Positions 27,857 through 37,257 of a stretch of DNA of 60,742 bases are shown here, in pieces. Both the position numbers and the translations under genes were made by a program. Every line of letters starts with the position of its first letter. Within the stretch, counting starts at the first letter, position 1. The stretch covers positions 1 through 60,742 of the IMG/VR virus record IMGVR_UViG_3300047157_000094; one strand, written 5' to 3'. Source of the stretch: a virus. The notes beneath the pieces are model-generated. The model worked only from the letters and a program-made list of their open reading frames with translations. It was not told the DNA's origin and did no database searches.

Positions 27857-28132
27857 CATCTTCTTCTGCTTGACGGATACGTGAGTTAGGATCGTTACGT
27901 GTTTTTGCTGACGAGTTTCTTAATTGACCTGCGCTTCTTGCACAGTACGACTTACGTCGGTTTGCAGCTTTTGACCCTTTTTTCACTTTACCAGTCACGG
28001 CTGTTTTTAATTTACTTCCAGGGTTTGCTCTTCTGTAAGCAGCGACACCCTTCTTAGTCATACCTGCTCCAGATTTTGTTTTTCTATAATTACCACCTTT
28101 ACCGGTAGTTTTTCTTATAGGTTTTCGGCCAT
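27857..28132 (-). CDS. DUF6321-like basic protein (frameshifts)
   Basis: The ATG at 28132 overlaps the previous stop (TAATG). Corrected frames read GRKPIRKTTGKGGNYRKTKS, GVAAYRRANPGSKLKTAVTG and KKGSKAANRRKSYCARSAGQ. An indel near 27875 hides the expected RRRWKC end. The AAYR..NPGSKL.TAV, KGSKAANRRKS.CAR and final RRWKC blocks match the small basic DUF6321 family of cyanophages. Its role in the virion or on DNA is unknown; the charge suggests nucleic-acid contact. Confidence 0.7.
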
Positions 28133-28296
28133 TACTTTTTCTTTTTAGGTTTTTTCTTAGCCGTCTTAGCTGCTCTTTTAAAATTAGCAGCAGTTGGTGC
28201 TCCTTTAGCTCCAGGTTTTCTCATCTTCTCACCTGAGCCAGCAGCGATTCTCTTTTTTTTCGCGTGAATATTCGCGTACAAACCACGTTTAGCCAT
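28132..28296 (-). CDS. Lys-rich small protein (54 aa)
   Basis: The ATG at 28296 follows GGGAGAAAAATA and gives MAKRGLYANIHAKKKRIAAG, SGEKMRKPGAKGAPTAANFK and a terminal run of Lys. The upstream ORF reads into it without a stop, but the ribosome site and the familiar MAKRGLYANIHAK start show a separate gene whose predecessor's stop was probably hidden by an indel. Extremely basic and probably DNA-binding. Confidence 0.6.
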   Translation of the reverse strand: MAKRGLYANIHAKKKRIAAGSGEKMRKPGAKGAPTAANFKRAAKTAKKKPKKKK

Positions 28297-28469
28297 TATT
28301 TTTCTCCCTTCTTTTTTTTTAGTTTTAGGAATTATTCCTTTTGCCATTAAGATATCTTTTTTAGTAATTTTACCATCACCTGAGTGATCTGGAAATTTAC
28401 TTTTCTTTTTAGCTTTTCCACCTTTTTTTTTTCTCATCATCATTCTTCGCGCTTGTTTTTTTTTTTCAT
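28297..28469 (-). CDS. Lys-rich protein with EF-hand/dockerin-like DHSGDGKIT loop
   Basis: The ATG at 28469 follows AAAGGAG. An 11-A run right after it is one base off the frame that continues as RRMMMRKKKGGKAKKKS then FPDHSGDGKITKKDILMAKG. The D-x-S-x-D-G-K-I-T-x-x-D loop has the spacing of a calcium-binding EF-hand or dockerin loop, seen in small cyanophage proteins as well. The 3' end near 28297 is uncertain because a stop has to be restored. Confidence 0.5.
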
Positions 28470-28683
28470 GGCATTTTTCTCCTTTATTGTATTATTGCAA
28501 GACATTGATGGCAAGACTTTATAAATCTTGTATGCGATCCACAATGCTTTTGGTTTATGAACCGGTACATCCGGTTCAGGTACTTTTGTAAAAAATTCTA
28601 TATGCTCATCAACTTCATCACATTTTTTTACATGCTTTGATGTTAAATAGTTTGCAAATAAAATTTTTTAATCTTTTAAACAT
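28444..28683 (-). CDS. Small protein, KVPEPDVPVHKPKALW type (one frameshift)
   Basis: The ATG at 28683 gives MFKRLKNFICKLFNIKACKK. After one missing base near 28622 the frame reads CDEVDEHIEFFTKVPEPDVP and HKPKALWIAYKIYKVLPSMS. The resulting product of about 80 aa is coherent, while the uncorrected frames give only fragments. The 3' end is uncertain. Family not assigned. Confidence 0.42.
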
Positions 28684-28690
28684 TACTTGT

Positions 28691-28912
28691 TTATTTTCCA
28701 GATTTTTTAGCTTTAGAACCAAACTTACCATATGAATCATCAGCAGAAGCTCTAAGTTGTTTCTTAGTTCTTTTCTTTTTAATTCTCATAGCAATAGATT
28801 CGTCTTTTCTATCTTTGTAGCCCTGCTTTTTCTTTTTAGCAGATCCACCTTTTTTCATACCAGATGCTCCAGTTGGAAATCTGACATTTGATCTTACTCC
28901 GTTTTGTCTCAT
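28691..28912 (-). CDS. Lys-rich small protein (73 aa)
   Basis: Complete 73-aa ORF beginning MRQNGVRSNVRFPTGASGMK, then KKGGSAKKKKQGYKDRKDES, with about one third Lys/Arg. It overlaps the stop of the membrane protein gene upstream. With the three neighbouring Lys-rich genes it forms a small basic cluster inside the morphogenesis block. A DNA-contacting internal protein is possible. Confidence 0.6.
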   Translation of the reverse strand: MRQNGVRSNVRFPTGASGMKKGGSAKKKKQGYKDRKDESIAMRIKKKRTKKQLRASADDSYGKFGSKAKKSGK

Positions 28913-29298
28913 TTTTTTCCTCCGTTTTTAAAAATTTGTGTTCCCTTTATACCATAAATACTCGCCACGACAAGGATCCATAAATTTGTAAACCATGACG
29001 GAAGCTGCGAGAACATGTCAAAAAACAATTTTACCTTGTCCATCGCTGTCGGATCGTCCGATACGACTGCCCAGGCCAGCACCATTGCACGGGCAAACTT
29101 AAAATTATCAAAACTGCCTCGTCCTTCCAGTCTGACTGACGGGCTTCTAAAAGTTTTCCCTGGTAAGCTTCTTTTCCTTCGGCCATACGAGATGCGTGCA
29201 TAAGCTGTGCATCTGACATAGCCATCTTCGTTCTTCTGCTTGTTAGCATAAATTTTACTTCCAGCAGAAACGGCTAATTTAATTGCCGATAACCACAT
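28909..29298 (-). CDS. Membrane protein, 3TM-holin-like (two frameshifts)
   Basis: The frame from 29298 starts MWLSAIKLAVSAGSKIYANK. Between about 29238 and 29090 the correct frame is the neighbouring one: MAMSDAQLMHASRMAEGKEA, QGKLLEARQSDWKDEAVLII. It then returns to the first: VLAWAVVSDDPTAMDKVKLF, FTNLWILVVASIYGIKGTQI. The corrected protein has a soluble coiled N-terminus and two hydrophobic segments separated by a short Asp/Pro loop, like the Holin_3TMs group of phage membrane proteins. It may be a holin or an ejection/membrane-docking protein. Confidence 0.68.
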   Translation of the reverse strand: MWLSAIKLAVSAGSKIYANKQKNEDGYVRCTAYARISYGRRKRSLPGKTFRSPSVRLEGRGSFDNFKFARAMVLAWAVVSDDPTAMDKVKLFFDMFSQLPSWFTNLWILVVASIYGIKGTQIFKNGGKK

Positions 29299-29299
29299 G

Positions 29300-29514
29300 T
29301 TAGTACCAAGTAGCCTTTACAGGTTTCTTTTCTTTTCTAATAGCCTTCGTTCCTTTAACATCTACGCTGTCACCTTGAGCAATGTAGTTTCTTCCTCTAA
29401 TACTTGATTTAGATCTTGGATCTAATGCAAGTTTTGAGAAGACTCTTCTACAGGTACTCCGCCTTTAGCGTAACCGTCTTTGTTAACGAACTGTTTAAAA
29501 GTATCTTTTGTCAT
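29300..29514 (-). CDS. Small hypothetical protein (71 aa; one frameshift)
   Basis: The ATG at 29514 follows AGGAG. The product starts MTKDTFKQFVNKDGYAKGGV, breaks near 29430, and continues KLALDPRSKSSIRGRNYIAQ and DSVDVKGTKAIRKEKKPVKA, ending ATWY before the TAA at 29300. The next ATG lies two bases later. Basic C-terminus. Family not assigned. Confidence 0.55.
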
Positions 29515-29538
29515 AATTTTCTCCTAATTGTTAGTATA

Positions 29539-32024
29539 CTATCTTCTTGGACCTTTCAAGACATTTACGTCTCTAGCTTTCATAGCATCTGATGTTAGTT
29601 TAACGTCTGCAGACATCATTGATTTTTCAATAGCTGTATCAGCTCTTAATTTAGCTAAATCTTCGTTTTGTTCAAGTTTTCTATCATTTAGATCTTTTGC
29701 TTGTACCATTTTAGCTCTATCAAGATTTATTCTAGCTTCATCTTCTTTCATCTTACGTTCTGTTTCCATAGCTTTTAAATCTACTTCTCTTTGTTTTAAT
29801 TTAAGTAATGGATCATGATCAAACTGAGATGTAATTTGTTTTTCTTCCTTCATAAAATCTTCAGTCATATCAGCAATCAACAAGCTTTTCTAGCTTCTAT
29901 CTTTTGAGATATTTGTTGTAGCTGTTGTTGTGCTTGTGGATTTTGTACAGCCATTTGTTGTAGTTGTGGTAACATTTGAAATTCTTGTGGAAACTCTAAT
30001 TGTACCTGTTCTTGTGCCATCAATGATATATGCTCCATAATATTTTTTTCTAACGCTGCAGTAATGCTAGGATTGTTTCTAACAAAATTACTTGCCATAA
30101 AATTTAAGTGAGCAGTTATATGTGCTCTATGATCTTGACCTGGAAACGCTTGAAAAGGTTTTCCACCCATTGCATCAATGTGTTCGAATGCTGGATCTTT
30201 TGGTTGATTAGGTGGAGGTGGTGGTAAAACTCTATCAATATCTTTTACACCAATTGCTTCATACATACCTCTGTAAGCCATATACATGTTATGCATTTGT
30301 GGATTAGAAGTTGCTAATCTTAATTGTTCTTGTGCAAAGATACTCTCTGACTCATAGAAAATATATTAGGATCAGCTACAGGTAAAATATCTACTCTTGT
30401 CATCAAAGTCTGTTGCTTTAACATTTCTTGATGCACCAGGAACATCATAAGGATATTCTGGTGGTAAAGACTCACCAAATATTTTGGCAAGTAATTTAAA
30501 TTCTTGTTTTAGACCTACGTAAAGTCTTTTATGGATTGCTGACATTACTCTTGAACCACGTTCTAAAAGAGCTACGGTCGTACCAACAGCGGCCTGTTGA
30601 TTCCCGTCCCCAACCTGCATGTCAGCAATGGACGCGAATCTTTGTCCTGCTTGAACTACAATTCCCATCAACTGTAATAAAGTTGCTGATGGTTCTTTGT
30701 AAGGTAAGAATACGAAAGCATCTTTTAGATTACCACCTGGAGTGTCAACATCTTTAAATTCTCCTGGTTGTATATTTGCGGCATCATCTTTTACTCTGAC
30801 ACCTCTTTGCTTAAATCCTGCGGGTAGGTTGGATAATGTTCCAGCGTCTAATAACTGACGGAGAGCCGCAGTTGCAGTACGACTCAATCCGCCAATCATA
30901 TGAATTAATCCTAAGCCATAAAATCCTAGTCCTGGCAGAAATTTGAAGTGGACAAAATATTGGATTTTATTTTTCTTTGGATCATTGGGCGCAAAGTTTC
31001 GTCTAATAGACAAAACTTTCCTACTGCCTTCTTCGATTGTAACGATGTAAGGCAATTTTATTCCCGTTGGCTCTCCGTCGGGGCCAAGGTCTTCGAATCC
31101 TTCCAAGTCTAGATTAACGTGGCATTCTAGAATTGTATACAAAGGATCTACTCTTTGGGATTTTGTAACACCTTCTACTTCTCGCTCTTTTTCTTCAAGC
31201 TCGTTAGTGACTGTGCCTGTTGGTTTTGTCAACTCGATGTCAGAATAGAATCCAGATACCATCTGTTTTCTTAAATCGTTTTCTGACATCTTGACAACGT
31301 GAATGACTGATTCCGCATCGTCTAATGAGGTAGCCGTATACGGAACAACAAGGTCATCCGCTGGAACAAACTTAGAAACAGCTCGTCCCAATAAATCGTC
31401 ATAATAAACTTTTTTAAATGTTGAACCTGATAGTGGTAGGTAAAATAACATTTGATCAAAATCAGATTCATATTCTTTCATCTGATCCATGATCTGATAG
31501 TTCATAAAATTTTTAACTCTTTGTGCTTGCATTTCTTTTTGTGGATCTGATTTACCCATTACCATTGTTCTAACAGGTCCATCTGCAGGTAATAATTCTT
31601 TGTAAGCTAAAGCTTGAAACTGTGTAACAGCTTCTGCAAGAACAGGGTGAGTTGCACCCTGATGCTCCTTGAAAGGTTCTGTTCTATTTGTGTATTTAAA
31701 TCCTAATAAATCTAAACCAGTAATGTATGCTCGTTCCCATTCTTTACGAGACATTTTATATTCCATGTAATCTTGTTGTAATTGATTACCCATGGCATCT
31801 GTGTCTTCTTCTGGAAGTAATTCGTTTAAGTTTGCAAAAGTGATCGCCACCATCTTCAGGTGCAGGCATTGCACATTAGGATCAAAATCAATTGTAGCCC
31901 CTTCTTCGTCTTCTGTAACTTCTACTGGTCCTTTTTAATTCTCTAAAATCTCCTCAACGTCAACCTCTTCTGCAACTTCTTCAGGTCGTTTATCGTTAGG
32001 GAGAGACTTATCTATATCTGCCAT
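29539..32024 (-). CDS. Portal protein, P22/SU10-like (several frameshifts)
   Basis: The ATG at 32024 has a good GGAGAAAATAT site. The acidic N-terminus (MADIDKSLPNDKRPEEVAEE) is followed after indels near 31935 and 31860 by the long frame LLPEEDTDAMGNQLQQDYME, RKEWERAYITGLDLLGFKYT. The core has VLAEAVTQFQALAYKELLPA, KKVYYDDLLGRAVSKFVPAD and PGLGFYGLGLIHMIGGLSRT. The conserved NQQAAVGTTVALLERGSRVM crown region follows, then after a break near 30380 DPNIFSMSQRVSLAQEQLRL and a long coiled C-terminal barrel to 29539. Corrected length is about 830 aa, in the range of large podovirus portals with helical barrels. It forms the 12-subunit DNA gate at one capsid vertex. Confidence 0.85.
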
Positions 32025-32034
32025 ATATTTTCTC

Positions 32035-32200
32035 CTAGACTTTCTTAACTTGTTTTGGTGGTAATTTCAACCCCTGTGATAGCGGTCCTTTTTTAGGTGG
32101 TACTGCCCACCATTTAAAACCAGGATTAGCTTAGCTGCTAAAGTGTTGGACTTGGTGGTAAAGTAGAAGTTTTTCTTTTTGTAATTTATTTTTTTTTGTT
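32035..32200 (-). CDS. Small proline-rich protein, probable (start not readable)
   Basis: The frame ending at the TAG 32035 reads NPGFKWWAVPPKKGPLSQGL and KLPPKQVKKV and is preceded, with one indel, by TSTLPPSPTLAAK. This is coherent coding sequence between the portal and the 346-aa gene. The start is lost in a poly-A stretch around 32190. No ATG can be assigned with confidence. Confidence 0.4.
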
Positions 32201-32205
32201 GGTTT

Positions 32206-33246
32206 TTATTTTAAATTGACATTTAAACTAGCTATGCCTCCTGCTCGTGGATCATTACAATTTAAACCATTTGAAAGTTTACATTTAAAACCTGAATTTT
32301 TTAATTTGTTAGCAACTTTAGCATGTTCTTGTTTTGATATTTTTTTGCTAAAATCTTGTCTTTCTTTAGATGTCATATCTTTATAGATTTCATCTTTTCC
32401 TTCAACACCAGCAAAAGACATTTTATAATTACCTGCTTTAGGTTTAAAAGATTCGGTTTCAGGATCTACTTGAAAATAACCTATTTGACCTTTGTAATCT
32501 TTTCCTAAATCTTGAAGTGCGTTCATCACATTTTTTTTAGCTTTAGCATTGTTTACAAGTATTTGTTTTTTATAACCTTCGGGTTTAACTTTTAATAAAT
32601 ATTCTTGATCTTCTGCAATTTTCTGACCAATTCTGTTATAACCTATTAACTTATTATTCATATCTGCATCAATTACAGTTGTTGTTTTAGTTCCTGGTTT
32701 TGCAGATTCAATAATAGGATAGACATGACTAAAAGCTCTGTTTATTTGTTTTCCACCTTTAATAGGAATTTCACTTCCTTGTGCAGCTATAATTTTATTT
32801 CTTCTATTAATACTACCTTGATTTGTTTCTTCTATTCTTTTTTTACCTGTAGATTTAAAGTTTAATTTATCTCTATATTTGTCTAATTCTTTTCTAGAAA
32901 TTAATTCTTTTGAAGAATACTCACTTCTACCTTCTAAATCTTTTGCATTTTGTTCAAAAAATTTTCCATTAATTTCTATCAAAGGTGCTTCATCAATTAC
33001 TAATTGAAGTTCTTCTAAACTTCTTAATGGTTTAACTGCAGTAAACTGATTTTTAGGAGGAGTCTTACTATAAAAAATTCCAAACCTATTTCCTTTTTTA
33101 TAAATATGACCTGTCTTTTCATTATACACAGGACTAGTATCTCCACCATTACTAAACCCGATCCGTCCACCTTGAGCCATGGGCCTTGGACCAGGGTTGT
33201 AATCGTCTTCGTACATGGATAAAATATTTTCTATATCGTATTCCAT
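32206..33246 (-). CDS. Unknown protein with GGRIGFSNGG motif (346 aa)
   Basis: Complete 346-aa ORF whose ATG overlaps the stop of the 668-aa gene. The N-terminus carries AQGGRIGFSNGGD at residues 24-36. The rest is a Lys-rich mixed fold with TTTVIDADMNNKLIGYNRIG near the middle and a C-terminal CKLSNGLNCNDPRAGG containing two Cys. No enzyme motif was recognised. The shared glycine motif links it to the 668-aa protein and to proteins near 1.8-5.2 kb. It may be an internal virion component. Confidence 0.7.
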   Translation of the reverse strand: MEYDIENILSMYEDDYNPGPRPMAQGGRIGFSNGGDTSPVYNEKTGHIYKKGNRFGIFYSKTPPKNQFTAVKPLRSLEELQLVIDEAPLIEINGKFFEQNAKDLEGRSEYSSKELISRKELDKYRDKLNFKSTGKKRIEETNQGSINRRNKIIAAQGSEIPIKGGKQINRAFSHVYPIIESAKPGTKTTTVIDADMNNKLIGYNRIGQKIAEDQEYLLKVKPEGYKKQILVNNAKAKKNVMNALQDLGKDYKGQIGYFQVDPETESFKPKAGNYKMSFAGVEGKDEIYKDMTSKERQDFSKKISKQEHAKVANKLKNSGFKCKLSNGLNCNDPRAGGIASLNVNLK

Positions 33247-35252
33247 TATTCTCCTAACATTTTAGCAAGACCACCAGATGCCATGTCATCGGCCATATCG
33301 TCTATGTAATCACTTGGGTCGTAATCAGGTCCGCGATCTGCTGCATATGATGATGTTTTTTCATTTGCATATTTAACATTGTCTTTTCTTTTTTTAGATT
33401 CAACAAACTCTTTCATCGTTTCTTTTTTATTAGTTGCAAACGATTTTACTTTTGTAAGATCAGATGTAAGGTCTTTTGTATTCTCAACTGTGTTTTCAAT
33501 AAACTCTGTTTCATAACCACCATCAGGATCTGTTGCATAATTTCTGTAATCATTTTCTGTAGCTTTAAATTCTGGTTTAATTCTTGCACCACCTTCTTCT
33601 AAAATTTCATCGGTAACTTGTAGTGACACAGTTGGTGGATCATCAAAACCTGTTACGTTTCTAACTTTGTCATCAATATCAACTCTAGTTACACCCTCAT
33701 CTAAATCTTGTGTAACCATAACGTCTGTTTCATCATCTATTTTTTTTCTGTAAACAATTTCTCTATCTTTAGTCGCCATTGTTTTAGTAACATCATCACC
33801 TTCTCTTATAACTCTTGTTACAAGAGCATCAAACCATTCTGGTTTACCTGGTGCGTTTGGTGTTGTTATAATTTCTTTAGCAATTTCTTTTGTTGCTTTT
33901 TTACCACCTAAACTTAATAATCCTGTTTTAAGTGCAGCGATACCTGCACCAGCTGCTCCCATAGTTTTTAAAAATCCTCTTCGTAACAAATCGACACCTT
34001 TACCTTTTGAAAAACCTATACGACCACCTTCTGCAAAGTTTTCTGTTGCAAACATTTCAGCAAATTTTTTAAGTGGTATTTTTTCTTTTTGTTTTCCAGG
34101 CATTTTTAAATATCTTTGATAATGTTCTATCATTTCATCTATTTTGCTTTGCATGTCTCCACCGTTTTCAAAACCTATACGACCACCTTCTGCTGCTTCT
34201 AATATTGGTCCTGGTCCTGTTCCCATTCTTTTTTCCATATATGGTCTTTGTTTTTTTTCTGTTTCTCTATTTTTTAAATATTGTTGATACTCTTGCATAA
34301 GCTGCATCATTTTTTCTTTTTGAAATTGTTTAAAGTCTCCACCGTTTTCAAACGGAACTCTTATGTTGTCATTGTCTTCTGCAAGTAAATAATTTAATCC
34401 TGTAGAAGTTGTAGCTTGACTACCTGGTGACATCAATCTTGTTCTAGCCATCAAGGCATCCGAACCGTGACCGATGTCAGATAGACTTGGCTCAACGTCA
34501 ACCATACCCCCTGTGTAGTAACCCACTATACCACCTTCAGCATTTGGTTCTAAATCTGTAACATCATAATCAGAAAGTTCAATTCGTTCTTTAAAATCTT
34601 TATCAATATATTTTTGTAATGTTTTTTGTTGTTCATCTGAAGAAAGTTTAGTTATTCTTTCTACCTCATCATCAGTAACATTAAAATCTTGTTTAAATTT
34701 TTCTTTGTTTAATTGAAATTTTTTTGTAGGTTTTAATGTTGCAAAATCTAAAGTGTCATCATCGTAGACAGTTATTTTTTGATTACTTGGTAAGTCTCCA
34801 CCTAATTCTCTAAATACATTTTCGTTTTTAGCAAGATCTGGGTTAGCTTCTATTTCTTTTATAAAGTTTGGAAAATTTTCTTGAACGTATGCATCGTCAG
34901 GATTTGCTTTAATTGTATTTTTTAAACGTTGAATTAAATATTCTGCTTTAGTAAATTTACCTTTTCCTTTTTTACCATATTCTTTTAATGGATTGTTAGG
35001 ATTAAAAGGTTTACCCATATCATCGATTGGTAGTTTGACTACAGTGTCGTCAAACACTTCATCTTTAATTTTTATACTTTTAATACCCTCACCTTTTGGA
35101 TTTTTATATACATCGTCAATTCTTTTTTGTAAAAATTTACTAATTTCACCAAATTCATTTTTAGCAAATTGTTCAGCTGCTTGTTTACTAAGTCCTTGTC
35201 TTACAAGAGACTGTAAAGCTAATATAAATTTTGTTACTGCATTTGCTGCCAT
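33246..35252 (-). CDS. Large unknown protein with repeated GG motifs and RRGFLK segment (668 aa)
   Basis: Complete 668-aa ORF directly after terminase. Residues 1-230 are helical and charged. Glycine motifs occur at 239-249 (EGGIVGYYTGG), 355-365 (EGGRIGFENGG) and 408-417 (EGGRIGFSKG). A unit FENGGD plus helix ending QYLKN/RYLKM is present twice (301-328 and 361-383). At 424-449 a twin-arginine-like RRGFLKTMGAAGAGIAALKT precedes a hydrophobic stretch, but it is internal, not N-terminal. The C-terminal part is acidic and rich in Val/Asp/Thr. I cannot name a family. Size and position suggest an internal virion protein or an assembly factor. Confidence 0.72.
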   Translation of the reverse strand: MAANAVTKFILALQSLVRQGLSKQAAEQFAKNEFGEISKFLQKRIDDVYKNPKGEGIKSIKIKDEVFDDTVVKLPIDDMGKPFNPNNPLKEYGKKGKGKFTKAEYLIQRLKNTIKANPDDAYVQENFPNFIKEIEANPDLAKNENVFRELGGDLPSNQKITVYDDDTLDFATLKPTKKFQLNKEKFKQDFNVTDDEVERITKLSSDEQQKTLQKYIDKDFKERIELSDYDVTDLEPNAEGGIVGYYTGGMVDVEPSLSDIGHGSDALMARTRLMSPGSQATTSTGLNYLLAEDNDNIRVPFENGGDFKQFQKEKMMQLMQEYQQYLKNRETEKKQRPYMEKRMGTGPGPILEAAEGGRIGFENGGDMQSKIDEMIEHYQRYLKMPGKQKEKIPLKKFAEMFATENFAEGGRIGFSKGKGVDLLRRGFLKTMGAAGAGIAALKTGLLSLGGKKATKEIAKEIITTPNAPGKPEWFDALVTRVIREGDDVTKTMATKDREIVYRKKIDDETDVMVTQDLDEGVTRVDIDDKVRNVTGFDDPPTVSLQVTDEILEEGGARIKPEFKATENDYRNYATDPDGGYETEFIENTVENTKDLTSDLTKVKSFATNKKETMKEFVESKKRKDNVKYANEKTSSYAADRGPDYDPSDYIDDMADDMASGGLAKMLGE

Positions 35253-36731
35253 TAATAATACTCCATCTTCCTAGGTGGTTGTTTTTCGTCTTCGTAATCT
35301 TCTGGATGGGGTAGGAAACCTCCCTGCCTGAATCGCATAACAGCCATAGTCATAGAATCGACTAAGTCATCATGATCGCCGTATGGAAATGACGCGCATT
35401 CCTCAATAACTTCTTCTGCATATTTCCTGTCAGGAGCCCAAATTATGCCAGCTTCAAACAGTGGTGCACAAGAATTTACACGTACGTGCTTATCATTACC
35501 ACGACTTGGGGTAAATGTCATCACCGGAATGTCCATTTGCCTTAGTTCGTGCGTTAACGGCGTACCAGATGCTTTTTGTTCAACGATTACCATGTCAGGA
35601 TTCCAATATTGATATTGTTCTAATGCAACACGACGTAATTCTGGAAATTCAAACCTGTCTTTTACAGAATCTAACAAAATTAAATTTGGTTTGCTATCTT
35701 CGTTTGGATAAAACACTCCCCAAGTTGTAATTGCACTGTAATCGGCAGTTTCTTTTTTTAAAAACGCTGTATCGTAGCTTTGAATAATATAATAACAGTC
35801 TGGAAGGTCGTCGTCAGTCCATTTTTGCCACCATTCACGTTTTATTAGTGCACCTTCTTCAGAAGTTGGCTTTTGCATCCATTGTGCATTCCATTTTCCA
35901 ACCGGAAGTGTAGCTTTTACTTTTTCTAGCTCTTCCATTTTCCAATATTGTGGCCAAACAGGTCTTTTCTTTTCTCCGTGGTCCATGATCGCCGGAAATT
36001 CTACCACTTCCCACTGATCACCTTTAACATCTTTTTGATTATCCATTAAAATTCCTGTTAAATCTTTCTTTGACCAACGCGTCATAACTAAAACAATCTT
36101 GGCTCCTGGTTGTAAACGCTGACGTGGACCTGATGTGTACCATTCGTAGGCGTTATCAAAGGCGCTAGCTGACATTGCGTCTTGTTCCGAGTGTGGATCG
36201 TCAATAATAAGTAAGTCTGCACCACGGCCCGTGATTGCACCGCCAACACCAGCTGCAAAATACTCACCACCTTGGGCAGTTTCCCAACGTCCCGCAGCCT
36301 GACTGTCCTCTCTTAGTGTTGTATCAAAAATTTTTTTATAATCTTCACTATCAATTAGTGTTTTTGCTTTACGACCGAACCTTACAGCAAGTTCACCTGT
36401 GTGAGTTGCTTGAATAATCTTGAGTTTTGGATTACGGCCCACCATCCACGCTGGCAAAAGATAAGATGCAAACTCTGACTTTAGTGTGTCTTGGTGGCAT
36501 GTTTACAATTAGACGCGTAATTTTTCCTGTAGCAAGGTCATTAAATTTTTTTGCTATGACTCTGTGGTGTGCGCCTTCAATAAACTCGGGCCAAACAGCT
36601 TTGACAAAGGACATAAAGTCATCTTTAGCTTTATTTTTAATTTTTTTTTCGGCTACCATTACTTGTAGCTTTAGTAATTCTTTTCGAACGTCAGCAGGTA
36701 GTTTACTTATATCTATATTATTTAAATTCAT
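35252..36731 (-). CDS. terL: Terminase large subunit (one frameshift)
   Basis: The frame from 36731 gives the N-terminus (LPADVRKELLKLQVMVAEKK, FMSFVKAVWPEFIEGAHHRV) up to the Walker A-like NMPPRHTKS. One indel near 36470 moves to the frame that carries everything else: TGRGADLLIIDDPHSEQDAM (Walker B), VLVMTRWSKKDLTG (coupling motif), and the RNase-H-like nuclease acidic residues in QSYDTAF, VIVEQKASG and YGDHDDLVDSM. Corrected length is about 490 aa. The enzyme cuts and pumps DNA into the head through the portal. The small terminase is not adjacent; it lies on the other strand at 41.2 kb, which is unusual. Confidence 0.92.
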
Positions 36732-36951
36732 AAAAATTTTTATAAAATTTTTTGCACCATCTTAGGTGTTCAATAAGTTTTTTACCACCATTAACTGTCT
36801 AAATCAAGCAATACAACCGAGAGTAGTGGGACCCCTTTTTATATTTAGGGGGATTGCTTATATAGTTGCAAAGTTTTTTGTGTGTGGGTGTGGTACCTCT
36901 ATTGGTCCATGTGTTGTGTACCTAGGCGCGTTAGCGCCTAGGTAGAGAGAG
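36732..36951 (-). promoter_or_regulatory. Leader region before terL with an 11-bp hairpin
   Basis: About 220 bases without a gene. It holds a perfect 11-bp stem TACCTAGGCGC/GCGCCTAGGTA with a GTTA loop (36919-36944), lacking a U tract on either strand, and a CCCC...GGGG pair near 36832-36850. A weak TTGCAA...TAAATA promoter may point toward terL. It might also hold a packaging start site; nothing here proves this. Confidence 0.4.
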
Positions 36952-37257
36952 TTAATCTAGTAAGACCATGTATTGTTTAGGAAAGTATTTTTGAAACCAT
37001 GTAATGCCTTTACGCATTGTGTCGTAGTCTTCAGCTTGTTCACTACCCATGATTACATCATACACAGCAACAGCAAACCAAGGCAATAAAGCTGGTTCAT
37101 TGCTAAATCTATTACGAACAATAATTAGTTCTTTAAATTTATCTGCTTTCTGTTTGAAATAATTTGCCTTGAATGGCATCTTATATTCTTTGCTGTCCCA
37201 TTTAATTGTTTCTATTTCATCTGTCATATCTTGGATAATATAGGATAAGTCAAGCAT
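36952..37257 (-). CDS. Conserved small phage protein (101 aa)
   Basis: The start is placed at the ATG at 37257, which overlaps the upstream stop, rather than the in-frame ATG at 37299. The product starts MLDLSYIIQDMTDEIETIKW and is mixed helical with Trp/Phe-rich segments (ALLPWFAVAVYDVIMG). No family was assigned, though similar proteins are familiar from uncultured marine phages. Confidence 0.65.
   Translation of the reverse strand: MLDLSYIIQDMTDEIETIKWDSKEYKMPFKANYFKQKADKFKELIIVRNRFSNEPALLPWFAVAVYDVIMGSEQAEDYDTMRKGITWFQKYFPKQYMVLLD

Noticed and set aside
36732-36951. cos or pac site
   Set aside because: Hairpin and G/C runs are compatible but nothing specific supports a cut site; kept only as a leader region.
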